Shown here: one piece after another, positions 35,654-43,924 of the stretch
How positions within the stretch are numbered: position 1 is the stretch's first letter
How the letters are laid out: each line of letters begins with the position of its first letter
NCBI GenBank assembly: GCA_963847615.1
Contig: CAWKAN010000020.1
Coordinates: forward strand, 310,001 to 374,000
Reading direction: 5' to 3'
DNA length: 64,000 nucleotides
From: Palsa-883 sp963847615
GTDB lineage: Bacteria; Pseudomonadota; Alphaproteobacteria; Acetobacterales; Acetobacteraceae
Notes under the pieces: model-generated
Told to the model about the DNA's origin: nothing
Databases searched by the model: none
What the model saw: only the letters and a program-made list of their open reading frames with translations
Translations under genes and position numbers: made by a program

Positions 35654-36764
35654 GCGGACCGACTCCGCCATGTTCAGTCGCCATGAACTCGGTCAGCGCG
35701 TCGATCACTACCTGGACCTCCTCGGCGGTGCCGACGGTGATGCGCAGGCAGTGCGGCAGGCCGTAGCCGCCGACCGGGCGGGCGATGACGCCGCGGCGGC
35801 GCAGGTACGCGTCGGCGGCCTGTGGCGCGCGCCGGGGTGGCGAAATCGGCCAGCACGAAGTTGCCCTCGCTGGGCCAGACCTTGATGCCCGCCGCCGCGC
35901 AGCCCGGCGGCCAGCTTCGGGCGGTATTCGGCTGTTGTGGGCGCGGCCCTTCTCGACCCAGCCCGGCTCGGCCAGCGCGGCGATCGCGGCGGCCTGCGCG
36001 GCGATCGAGACGTTGAACGGCGCGCGCACCCGGTTCAGCACGTCGATCACCGCGGCGGGCGCATAGGCCCAGCCGATGCGCATGCCGCCCAGCCCGAAGA
36101 TCTTCGAGAACGTGCGCGTCATCACCGTGTTGTCGGTGGCGTCCACCAGCCGGATGCCCGGATCGTAGTCGGGCCGGTCGACGTATTCGGCATAGGCGGC
36201 GTCCAGCACCAGCAGCACCTCCGGCGGCAGGCCGGCGCGCAGCCGCGCCACCTCCTCATACGGCAGCATGCAGCCGGTCGGGTTGTTCGGGTTGGCGAGG
36301 AAGCACAGCCGCGTCGCCGGCGAAACCGCGGCCAGCATCGCGTCCACGTCGGCGGTCAGGTTGCGCTCGCGCGTCTTGATCACGCGGCTGCCGGCATAGG
36401 TGCCGGCGATCTGGTAGATCGAGAAGCCGTGCTCGGTCATGACGATGTCGCGGCCGGGACCGCCATAGGCCAGGCAGAGCTGATAGATCAGGTCGTCCGA
36501 GCCGGCGCCGCAGACGATGCGCGCCGGGTCCAGCCCGAAGCGGGCGCCGATGGCGCGGCGCAGATCCGGCGCGCCGCCGTCGGGATAGCGGTGCAGCTCG
36601 CCGGCCAGCCGGCGATAGGCCTCCTGCGCGCCCGGCGGCACGCCGAACGCGCCCTCGTTCGACGACAGCTTATCGACGCGGTTGATCCCCGGCAGCGTCG
36701 ATTCGCCGCCGACATAGGGCGAGATCTCGCAGGATTTCCGGGCGCGGGCGCGGCGCTGCGTCAT
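35646..36764 (-). pseudogene. hisC: Histidinol-phosphate aminotransferase, frameshifted ends
   Basis: The central part is intact: S-P-Y-V-G-G-E-S, K-L-S-S-N-E-G-A-F-G, A-N-P-N-N-P-T-G, D-A-A-Y-A-E-Y and the PLP-lysine region R-T-F-S-K-I-F-G-L-G-G-M-R-I-G-W. The first ~15 codons and the segment after G-R-A-H-N (35780-35930) shift frame, so the C-terminal domain is scrambled before recovering in G-G-Y-G-L-P-H-C-L-R-I-T-V-G. The enzyme transaminates imidazole-acetol phosphate and often also aromatic keto acids. It is coupled to the chorismate mutase (ATGA) and tyrA. Confidence 0.8.
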
Positions 36765-37698
36765 GCGGCGGTTCCGTCCAACGGGAATGGCGTAGGCGCC
36801 GAGCACCACCGGCCGGCGCAGCACGGCGTCGAGCGCGGCCAGGCGCGGATCGTCGTCGGCCACGAACCCGTCCACCTCGGCCAGCGCGTCGGCCACCGGC
36901 GCGCCCGGGTCGCGGCGCAGGATGACGTTGCCGGGCTCGAGCCCGGCGGCGGTCAGCGCGGCGGTGAGGCGGGCCCGGCTGACCTCGAGCGGCAGTTCCA
37001 GCCCGAGCAGCGAGCGGTCGGCTCCCGAGGCGTCGGGCGCGACCGCGGCGACCACCAGGGCCTGCGACGTCGGCGCCCCCTCCGGGCGCGGCCGCCAGAA
37101 CGGCAGGCGGGCGACGACATGGATGCGCGGCTCGTCCTTGTGCAGCAGCGCGGTCCACCAGGCGTCGCGCGGCGCCTCGGTCTCGGACGGCAGCGGCAGC
37201 ACGGCGACGGTGGCGGCGCCGGCGCTGACCTCGCCGATCGCCTGGGCCGGGCTGCGATAGGCGCGCAACGGCGTCAGCGCGCCGAAATGCTCGCGCGCCG
37301 CCTGCACATGAAGCCCGTCGGCGGCCCGGCTGCGCACACCGCGACGCTGAACGCGCCCTGCATCGACGGTGGTGCCCGGCCAGCAACTCGCGCCAGATGC
37401 GCACCAGCGTGTGCGCCGGCAGCGCGCCGTGGTGGCGGGCGAGCAGGCGGCGGATGATCGCGGCCTCCCGCCCCGGCGCGCAGCGCGCCGCGGCTTGCCG
37501 GCGCGGGCGACATGCTCGACCACGCCGGCGCGCTCGCATCAGCAGGTCGTGCAGCGCGTCGTCGATGCGGTCGAGCTCGGCCCGCAGCGCGGCGAGCGCA
37601 GCCGGCCCGCCGTCGCGCCAGCCATCCGGTGACGGCGGATCTTCGCCGTCGGCGGCCGGCGGCGCGGGCGCTTCGGTGAGGGAGGAGGGGCTGGACAT
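36761..37698 (-). pseudogene. Chorismate mutase with prephenate dehydratase-like domain, frameshifted
   Basis: ATG 37698 opens M-S-S-P-S-S-L. The AroQ helix follows, A-L-R-A-E-L-D-R-I-D-D-A-L-H-D-L-L-M, then E-A-A-I-I-R-R-L-L-A-R-H-H-G in a neighbouring frame. After further shifts the second domain reads intact from A-A-R-E-H-F-G-A-L-T-P-L-R to V-V-L-G-A-Y-A-I-P. The likely real end, P-L-D-G-T-A-A then TGA, overlaps hisC ATG. About five indels are needed to join the pieces. It converts chorismate to prephenate for Phe/Tyr synthesis. Confidence 0.7.
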
Positions 37699-37792
37699 GC
37701 TTGGGAGGGCGCTCGAACAAAAAGGTTGGGCCGCGGCGGAGCCGTCTCAGATAGCCGAAGCAGCCCGGCCTGCAAACCCGCGGCCTTTGCGG

Positions 37793-38080
37793 GAAGCAAG
37801 GCTGGGGCTTCGCCCCAGACCCCACCAGGGGGCTTTGCCCCCTGGACCCCCACCAGAGGCAGCGGCCTCTGGACTCCATGACTGGGAGTGTGGGGAGGGG
37901 AAGGGGGCGGGTGGGCCGGGTGTCGGTGCCGCCCCTCGCGAGGGGCGGCACCGACACCCGGCCCACACGCCCCCTTCCCCTCCCCACACTCCCAGTCCGG
38001 GGTTCCAAGGGCTCCGCCCTTGGCGGGGTTCCAAGGGGCAGCGCCCCTTGGTGGGGTCTGGGGCGAAGCCCCAGCCTTTC
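37793..38080. repeat. Modular palindrome element, copy 5
   Basis: Central stem GGTGTCGGTGCCGCCCCTCG paired with its inverse around 37940. Left modules are GGGGCTTCGCCCC, GGGGGCTTTGCCCCC and AGAGGCAGCGGCCTCT; right modules GGGCTCCGCCC, GGGGCAGCGCCCC and GGGGCGAAGCCCC. It fills most of the gap between the chorismate mutase and ligJ genes. No outer-arm inversion is visible here. Confidence 0.92.
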
Positions 38081-38145
38081 GTCGCGTGGTTGGCGTTGGT
38101 CCTGTGCCCGGGTAGAATTCCGTCGGGAAACCCGACGAGAGCAGC

Positions 38146-39180
38146 ATGATCATCGATTGCCATGGCCACTACACCACCGCGCCCAAGGAGCTGGACGGGT
38201 TCCGCACCCAGCAGGTGGACGCACTTGGCGACGCCGCCCGCACCGCGGCGCTGACGTTGCCCAGCATCAGCGACGACGCGATCCGTGCCAGCGTCGAGGG
38301 CGCCCAGTTGCGCATCCAGCGCGAGCGCGGCACCGACGTGACGATTTTTTCTCCCCGTGCCTCGGGCATGGCGCACCACATCGGCGACGCCGCCACCAGC
38401 GAGGTGTGGTCGCGGCTGTGCAACGACATGATCCATCGCGTCTGCACGCTGTTCCCGCGCAACTTCGTCGGCGTCTGCCAGTTGCCGCAGTCGCCGGGCG
38501 TTGCGCCGGCGAATTGCGTTGCCGAGCTGGAACGCTGCGTGACCCAGCTCGGCTTCGTCGGCTGCAACCTGAACCCCGACCCGTCCGGCGGCTACTGGTC
38601 CGACCCGCCGCTGATCGATCGCTGGTGGTATCCGCTGTACGAGAAGATGGTGGAGCTGGACGTGCCGGCGATGATCCATGTCAGCGCCTCGTGCAACCCG
38701 AACTTTCACACCACCGGCGGGCACTACATCTGCGGCGACACCACGGCGTTCATGCAGTTGATCACCGCCGATCTGTTCAAGGATTTTCCGACGCTGAAAT
38801 TCATCATCCCGCATGGCGGCGGCGCGGTGCCGTATCACTGGGGCCGCTACCGCGGCCTGGCGCAGGACATGAAGCGCCCGCCGCTGCCGGAGTTGCTGCT
38901 GCGCAACGTGTTCTTCGACACCTGCGTGTATCACCAGGCCGGCACCGACCTGCTGGCCAAGGTGATCCCGGTCGAGAACATCCTGTTCGCCTCCGAAGTG
39001 GTCGGCGCGGTGCGCGGGATCGATCCGGAGACGGGACATCATTTTGACGACACGAAGCGGTATATCGAGGCGGCGCCCGGGCTGAGCGCGGCCGATCGCC
39101 AGAAGATCTACGAGGGCAATGCGCGGCGGGTCTATGGGCGATTGAGCGCGCAGTTGGCGCAGCAGGGCATCGGGTCGTAA
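38146..39180 (+). CDS. ligJ: 4-Oxalomesaconate hydratase (amidohydrolase family)
   Basis: 344 residues. The N-terminus, M-I-I-D-C-H-G-H-Y-T-T-A-P-K-E-L, is close to the characterised LigJ pattern and carries the H-x-H metal site. I-H-V-S-A-S-C-N, I-I-P-H-G-G-G-A and F-A-S-E-V-V-G-A-V supply further amidohydrolase-type ligands. LigJ hydrates 4-oxalomesaconate in the protocatechuate 4,5-cleavage (lignin aromatics) pathway. None of the other lig genes is nearby, so the pathway role rests on similarity alone. Confidence 0.85.
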   Translation: MIIDCHGHYTTAPKELDGFRTQQVDALGDAARTAALTLPSISDDAIRASVEGAQLRIQRERGTDVTIFSPRASGMAHHIGDAATSEVWSRLCNDMIHRVCTLFPRNFVGVCQLPQSPGVAPANCVAELERCVTQLGFVGCNLNPDPSGGYWSDPPLIDRWWYPLYEKMVELDVPAMIHVSASCNPNFHTTGGHYICGDTTAFMQLITADLFKDFPTLKFIIPHGGGAVPYHWGRYRGLAQDMKRPPLPELLLRNVFFDTCVYHQAGTDLLAKVIPVENILFASEVVGAVRGIDPETGHHFDDTKRYIEAAPGLSAADRQKIYEGNARRVYGRLSAQLAQQGIGS

Positions 39181-39540
39181 CCGCGCGGCGGTCCCGGTCG
39201 GCCGGACCGGGGCCGGGCCGCGACCGGTTCCCGCCGGGCGGGCCGCCCGCGTGCGGTGCGCTTGGCGCGGCGATAACGCGGTAGATTCCGTCAATGCGTT
39301 GCAGACCCGTCCCGCCGTCGCCGTGCTTGCGGGCAGGGGGGCGCCCTGGCGGCGCGGCCGGCGCGTTGACCGCCGGTCCACGGCGAGCGGGACCGGGTCG
39401 GATCGTTGCCGCCGGTGCAACGGCGCGCCCCGCCGATGGCGGCGGGCCTGCGGTGCCGCGGGCCGGGCGACCCTCTTCCCCTGGCGCCGATGATTTGGCA
39501 GACTGTCTCACAATCAAGAATGTTTCAGGGACGTCCGGCC
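39181..39540. other. Non-coding gap
   Basis: No convincing gene. Open frames here have no start with a ribosome site and no recognised product. The AT-richer stretch 39490-39530 (TTGGCAGACTGTCTCACAATC) just before the small membrane ORF may be its promoter. Confidence 0.35.
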
Positions 39541-39651
39541 ATGGAATATTGGATTCAGATCGCGGTCGGCACCGCGGCAGTGCTCGCGCTGCTGGCCAGT
39601 GCCGTCGAGGGGGCGCGCCTTTGGCGCAGTTGGCGCCGCTCGCACGATTGA
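39541..39651 (+). CDS. Possible small single-pass membrane protein
   Basis: 36 residues. M-E-Y-W-I-Q-I-A-V-G-T-A-A-V-L-A-L-L-A-S forms one hydrophobic helix, followed by a basic tail, R-L-W-R-S-W-R-R. Helix plus positive tail is a plausible small inner-membrane protein. An in-frame ATG at 39520 would add seven residues. It has no family match that I recognise. Confidence 0.4.
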   Translation: MEYWIQIAVGTAAVLALLASAVEGARLWRSWRRSHD

Positions 39652-39755
39652 TCTGCCGGTGCGGTCTGGTTGGCCGGCGCCGCGGCTCACCGATCGCGCT
39701 TGGGCGCTGCGGCAAGGACCGAGCCGGCAGCCGCGACGAGTGTGAGAAGCCCGGG

Positions 39756-40466
39756 CTAGGCAGCCTCGGCCAGCACCATCCGGCGGTGCGGCACGGGGCG
39801 CAGCGGCATCACGGCGTACGCCTCCTTCACCGCCTCGGTGAGCGTGACCCCGGCCAGGCCGGGGATGAACCGCCGGCCGCTGCGTTCCAGCAGCCGGGCG
39901 CCGCGCAGCACCAGGCGCAGGTTGGTGGGCGGCAGGTACAGCGCGGTGTCGCGCCGCTCCACCCGGAACAGCGCCGCCGCGAGCAGCCGGCCGACCTGGC
40001 CGGGCGAATAGGGCTGGCCATGGCCGAACGGCGTGGCCTCCACATAGGCCCAGACGCCGCGCCGGTTCGGCGCCACCACCAGCAGGCGCCCGTCATCCTT
40101 CAACACGCGCCAGATCTCGCGCAGCAGGCAGCGCGCGTTCTCCGCCGTCTCCAGCCCGTGCACCAGCAGGACGCGATCGAAGCTCAGGTCGGCGAACGGC
40201 AGCGCGTCTTCCTCGGCGGTGCAGGACAGGTTGCGCGCGCCCAGCGGCCAACGCGCGACGCCGGCCTGCGCCGGGGTCAGCGCGATGCAGCGCCCGGCCT
40301 GCTCGCGCCACAGCCGCAGGTAGGGGGCGGCGAAGCCGATGCCCAGCACCGACTGGCCGGTCAACTCGGGCCACAGCAAGGCCAGCCGCTCGCGCAGCAG
40401 CCGGGCCGCCACCGCCCCGCGCGCCGTGCCGTAGAAGTCAGCCGCGCCGTGGACATCCGCCGTCAT
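39756..40466 (-). CDS. Class I SAM-dependent methyltransferase
   Basis: 236 residues. G-Q-S-V-L-G-I-G-F-A-A-P-Y is motif I, A-L-P-F-A-D-L-S-F-D-R-V-L-L-V-H-G-L-E the Methyltransf_11 motif III area, and V-L-K-D-D-G-R-L-L-V-V-A-P-N the next strand. It is divergent from gloB, an arrangement kept in many alphaproteobacteria. The substrate is unknown. Confidence 0.85.
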   Translation of the reverse strand: MTADVHGAADFYGTARGAVAARLLRERLALLWPELTGQSVLGIGFAAPYLRLWREQAGRCIALTPAQAGVARWPLGARNLSCTAEEDALPFADLSFDRVLLVHGLETAENARCLLREIWRVLKDDGRLLVVAPNRRGVWAYVEATPFGHGQPYSPGQVGRLLAAALFRVERRDTALYLPPTNLRLVLRGARLLERSGRRFIPGLAGVTLTEAVKEAYAVMPLRPVPHRRMVLAEAA

Positions 40467-40529
40467 GCGGGCGCTTATAACACAGGTGTCGGTTTTCGCG
40501 CGCCGCGTTGAATGCTACGCGTTCGCCCA

Positions 40530-40612
40530 ACGCGAGCCCTTCGTCCAACGCGACGGCTTCGCCCAACGCGACGGCTTCGCCCAACGCGACGGCTTCGCCC
40601 GATGCGACCGCT
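40530..40612. repeat. 18-bp tandem repeat upstream of gloB
   Basis: About four and a half copies of an 18-bp unit with core TCGCCCAACGCGACGGCT, open in all gloB-strand frames. It occupies the intergenic space between the methyltransferase and gloB, so copy-number change would alter promoter spacing. Confidence 0.9.
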
Positions 40613-40637
40613 TCGACCAGACCTTCAGAGGTGTGCC

Positions 40638-41363
40638 ATGACCGTGACCGTGCAACCCGTGCCGATCCTGAAGGACAACTACGCCTGGCTGCTGCGCGAT
40701 CAGGACTCCGGCGCCACCGCGATCGTCGATCCGGCCGAGGCGGCGCCGATCATCGCGGCGATCGAGGCCGCCGGCGGGCGGCTCGACCTGATCCTGCTGA
40801 CGCACCACCACGCCGACCACGTCGCCGCCACCGACGAGGTGCGCGCCCGCTTCGCCGCCAAGGTGGTCGGCGCGGCGGCGGATGCGCATCGGCTGCCGAA
40901 GCTCGACCAGGCGGTGCAGGAGGGCGACGAGGTGCGCCTCGGCGGGGCGGTGGCGCGGGTGATCGAAACGCCGGGCCACACGCGCGGGCAGATCAACTAC
41001 TTCTTCCCCGACGGCGCGGTGCTGCTGGCCGGCGACACGCTGTTCAGCCTGGGCTGCGGCCGGCTGATCGAGGGCACAGCGGCGGAGATGTTCGCCAGCC
41101 TGCGCAAGCTCGCGGCGTTGCCGGGCGGCACCAAGGTCTGCGCCGGGCACGAATACACCGCGGCCAACGCGGACTTCGCGCTGAGCGTCGATCCGGACAA
41201 CGCGGCGTTGCGCGAAATGGCCGAGCAGGTGCGCCGCCGGCGCGCCGCCGGCCAGCCGACGCTGCCCTCGCTGCTGGCCGACGAGCTGCGGGCCAACCCG
41301 TTCCTGACCGCGCCGGACGTGGCGAGCTTCGCCGAGCGGCGCGCGCGCAAGGATCGTTTCTAG
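40638..41363 (+). CDS. gloB: Hydroxyacylglutathione hydrolase (glyoxalase II)
   Basis: 241 residues. The metallo-beta-lactamase motif T-H-H-H-A-D-H is complete, with further ligands in E-T-P-G-H-T-R-G, A-G-D-T-L-F-S-L-G-C-G and C-A-G-H-E-Y-T. The C-terminal F-A-E-R-R-A-R-K-D-R-F resembles the glutathione-binding tail of glyoxalase II. It hydrolyses S-lactoylglutathione to lactate. ATG 40638 is chosen; upstream frames are only the 18-bp repeat. Confidence 0.94.
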   Translation: MTVTVQPVPILKDNYAWLLRDQDSGATAIVDPAEAAPIIAAIEAAGGRLDLILLTHHHADHVAATDEVRARFAAKVVGAAADAHRLPKLDQAVQEGDEVRLGGAVARVIETPGHTRGQINYFFPDGAVLLAGDTLFSLGCGRLIEGTAAEMFASLRKLAALPGGTKVCAGHEYTAANADFALSVDPDNAALREMAEQVRRRRAAGQPTLPSLLADELRANPFLTAPDVASFAERRARKDRF

Positions 41364-41367
41364 CATC

Positions 41368-41424
41368 CCCCGCGGAAGCCATCCTGCCCGCGGAAGCCAA
41401 CCTGCCCGCGGAAGCCAGCCCGAA
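41368..41424. repeat. 18-bp tandem repeat between gloB and the GST gene
   Basis: About three copies of a unit with core CCTGCCCGCGGAAGCCA. Same period as the repeat upstream of gloB but a different sequence. Confidence 0.85.
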
Positions 41425-41434
41425 GGAGCATCCC

Positions 41435-42028
41435 GTGAAACTGTTTCACTCCCCCGCCAGCCCCTATGCCCGCAAGGTGCGGATCTGCGCCATCGCGCGC
41501 GGGCTCGACAGCCGCATCACGCTGATCCCGACCAACCCCAACCTGTCTCCGGCCGAGCTGCTGGCGGTCAATCCGCTGTCGAAGATTCCGACCCTGCTGA
41601 CCGAGGACGGCGTCGCGCTGTTCGACAGCCCGGTGATCTGCGAGTACCTCGACAGCCTCGGCGACGCGCGGCCGATGTTCCCGGCGCAGGGCGCGGCGCG
41701 CTGGCGGGCGCTGAAGCAGCAGGCGATGGGCGACGGCATCCTGGATGCCTGCGTGCCGCGCCGGATGGAGATGCAACGCCCGCAGGACGAGGGGCGCGCC
41801 GGCGTCGTGGCGCGCATGCGCGCGGCGGTGGAGCGCACGCTGGACGCGCTGGAGGCGGAGCCGCCGCACCTGGCGCTCGACATCGGCTCGATCACCGTGG
41901 CCTGCGCGCTGGGCTATCTGGATTTCCGCTTTCCCCAGGAGCCGTGGCGCGACCCGCGGCCGAAGCTGGCGGCGTGGTTCGAGGCGTTCGGCCGCGACCC
42001 GGCGGTCGCCGCGACTGTGCCGGCGTAG
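41435..42028 (+). CDS. Glutathione S-transferase family protein
   Basis: 197 residues from GTG 41435, with AAGGAG upstream. The thioredoxin-fold N-terminus is M-K-L-F-H-S-P-A-S-P-Y-A-R-K-V-R, the likely catalytic Ser being in S-P-Y. The cis-proline region K-I-P-T-L and E-D-G-V-A-L-F-D-S-P-V-I-C-E-Y-L bind glutathione. An all-helical C-terminal domain follows. It resembles YibF-type GSTs. It sits next to gloB, both being glutathione-dependent. Confidence 0.9.
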   Translation: MKLFHSPASPYARKVRICAIARGLDSRITLIPTNPNLSPAELLAVNPLSKIPTLLTEDGVALFDSPVICEYLDSLGDARPMFPAQGAARWRALKQQAMGDGILDACVPRRMEMQRPQDEGRAGVVARMRAAVERTLDALEAEPPHLALDIGSITVACALGYLDFRFPQEPWRDPRPKLAAWFEAFGRDPAVAATVPA

Positions 42029-42045
42029 CGCCTCCGGCCGTGCCG

Positions 42046-42723
42046 ATGGCTGCCGGGCGGGGTGTTCGCGGCGTGGCAGCGGCGCGCCAGGCCGCCCCGC
42101 TGGCGGCCGACCCGCTGGCGGCCGATCCGGCGTTGGCGGAGCCGACGTTGGCGGAGCCAAGGTTGGCCGAGCCAAGGTTGGCCGAGCCAAGGTTGGCGCG
42201 GGCAAGGTTGGCACGGGCAAGGTCGGCGGCGGCCGCGGCGGTCCGGACGCTGGCCGATCCCGCCCTGGCCGCGACCGCGGTGGTCCGCGCGCTCGCCCTG
42301 CGGCCGCACCCGGAAGGCGGGCACTACCGCGAGACCTGGCGGGCCGCCCCGGCGGACGGCGGGCGCGGCGTGGCGACGGCGATCCTGTTCCTGTTGGCCG
42401 CCGGCGAGCGCAGCCACTGGCACCGGGTGGACGCGACCGAGCTGTGGCTGTGGCACGCCGGGGCGCCGCTGCGGCTGGCGCAGTCGGCCGGTGGGGCGGC
42501 GGAGGGTGTGCAAGTGCTCGGGCCGGACCTGGCCTCCGGCGCGCTGGTGCAGGCGGTGGTGCCGGCCGGACATTGGCAGGCGGCGGCGAGCCTGGGGGCC
42601 TGGACCCTGGTGAGCTGCGTGGTCGCGCCGGCGTTCCGCTTCGAGGGCTTCGAGCTGGCGCCGCCGGGATGGCGGCCCGGGGCGGCCGCCGGAGCGACGC
42701 GGCGAGCTGGATCAAACGCCTGA
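42046..42723 (+). CDS. Cupin (DUF985 family) protein with repetitive N-terminus
   Basis: 225 residues. The C-terminal ~140 residues are a DUF985/cupin_5 domain: H-P-E-G-G-H-Y-R-E-T-W, A-I-L-F-L-L, S-H-W-H-R-V-D-A-T-E-L-W, G-H-W-Q-A-A and C-V-V-A-P-A-F-R-F-E-G-F. The first ~80 residues are built from a 15-bp repeat giving L-A-E-P-R, absent from ordinary members. The true start may lie near V-R-A-L-A-L-R-P-H. Enzymatic role unknown. Confidence 0.8.
   Translation: MAAGRGVRGVAAARQAAPLAADPLAADPALAEPTLAEPRLAEPRLAEPRLARARLARARSAAAAAVRTLADPALAATAVVRALALRPHPEGGHYRETWRAAPADGGRGVATAILFLLAAGERSHWHRVDATELWLWHAGAPLRLAQSAGGAAEGVQVLGPDLASGALVQAVVPAGHWQAAASLGAWTLVSCVVAPAFRFEGFELAPPGWRPGAAAGATRRAGSNA
42118..42210. 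repeat. 15-bp in-frame tandem repeat (L-A-E-P-R units)
   Basis: About six copies of TTGGCCGAGCCAAGG and near variants, coding for L-A-E-P-R / L-A-R-A-R in the N-terminus of the cupin gene. Confidence 0.9.
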
Positions 42724-42795
42724 GCGAAGCGACGATCTGGATCAAACGCCTGAGCGAAGCGACGAGCTGGATCAAACGCCTGAGCGACGCGGCGA
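42705..42795. repeat. 30-bp tandem repeat after the cupin gene
   Basis: Three copies of a 30-bp unit with core CTGGATCAAACGCCTGAGCG overlap the cupin stop codon. The rest of the 366-bp gap to folE holds inverted GC-rich blocks (CCGGAAGATCGGGC / GCCCGATCTTCTCCGG, 42851-42922) and no gene. Confidence 0.9.
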
Positions 42796-43089
42796 TCTCG
42801 GGTTGCGACGCCGCCGGCGCGGCGCTGACGGCGCCTGCCCGGCCCGCCGCGGGCCGGAAGATCGGGCGCCGCGGCGGCTCGCCCGGCCGCCCGCCCGGCC
42901 GCCCGATCTTCTCCGGCCGGCGGCGGGCTGCCGGCGCGCCGCTGCGGCAGGGCCCGCCGCTGCCGGCGCCGCCGCGAGTGCCCGACTTGCCGGCTCGGGA
43001 AAACGCGGCAAGATGATCCCATATCAACGCCGGCGCCGGCCCCAAGCGGCCCCCGCCAACCAGAAGGCCGAGCGGAAGGAAGCCAAGTC

Positions 43090-43731
43090 ATGAACATCGT
43101 GACCCATCGCACGCCGCGCGTGCCGGCGGCGCACAGTCCCGACCGTCCGACCCGCGCGGCAGCCGAGGAAGCGGTCCACACCCTGCTGCGCTGGGCCGGC
43201 GACGACCCGACGCGCGAGGGCCTGCTCGGCACCCCGGACCGCGTGGTGCGCGCCTATGAGGAATTCTTCGCCGGCTACGCGCTGGACCCGGTGGCGATGC
43301 TGGAGCGCACCTTCGAGGAGACCGACGGCTACGACGAGATCGTCCTGCTGCGCGACATCCGGATGGAGAGCCACTGCGAACACCACATGGTGCCGATCAT
43401 CGGCCGCGCCCACGTCGCCTATCTGCCGCATCGCCGGGTGGTCGGGATCAGCAAGCTGGCGCGGGTGGTCGAGGCCTATGCCAAGCGGCTGCAGATCCAG
43501 GAGAAGCTGACCGCGCAGATCGCCAACACCATCCAGGAGGTGCTGCAGCCGCGCGGCGTCGCCGTGGTGATCGAGGCGGCACACCAGTGCATGACCACGC
43601 GCGGCATTCACAAGCCCGGGGTGACCATGGTGACCAGCCGCATGCTGGGCGCCTTCCGCGACGATCCCACCACGCGGCGCGAGTTCCTGGCGATGATCGG
43701 CACGCGCGGCACCGCCGTGCTGGGCGATTGA
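43090..43731 (+). CDS. folE: GTP cyclohydrolase I
   Basis: 213 residues. The zinc and catalytic blocks C-E-H-H-M-V-P and Q-C-M-T-T-R-G-I-H-K-P-G are exact, with G-L-L-G-T-P-D-R-V and G-I-S-K-L-A-R-V-V. It makes 7,8-dihydroneopterin triphosphate from GTP, the first step of folate synthesis. A GGAAGG-type ribosome site precedes the ATG. Confidence 0.97.
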   Translation: MNIVTHRTPRVPAAHSPDRPTRAAAEEAVHTLLRWAGDDPTREGLLGTPDRVVRAYEEFFAGYALDPVAMLERTFEETDGYDEIVLLRDIRMESHCEHHMVPIIGRAHVAYLPHRRVVGISKLARVVEAYAKRLQIQEKLTAQIANTIQEVLQPRGVAVVIEAAHQCMTTRGIHKPGVTMVTSRMLGAFRDDPTTRREFLAMIGTRGTAVLGD

Positions 43732-43924
43732 TCCCGCCACCCTGACGGCGCCCTGGGCTTGGATCCTCGGCGTGGGCCCTGGGCGCCCGCCGAGGGGGAG
43801 CCGTCCCCGGGCGTGGGCGATGGGAATGCGTCCCCCGAAGTGCGCCGCGGAACTGCGGTCTGGTTAGCGCGGGGTTAAGCAAGGCGCGCCACTCTGCCGG
43901 CGATGACAACGGCAGTGGCAGGCG

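Noticed and set aside
42851..42922. Rho-independent terminator before folE
   Set aside because: The inverted GC-rich blocks are far apart and lack a T-run. They read more like degenerate repeats.
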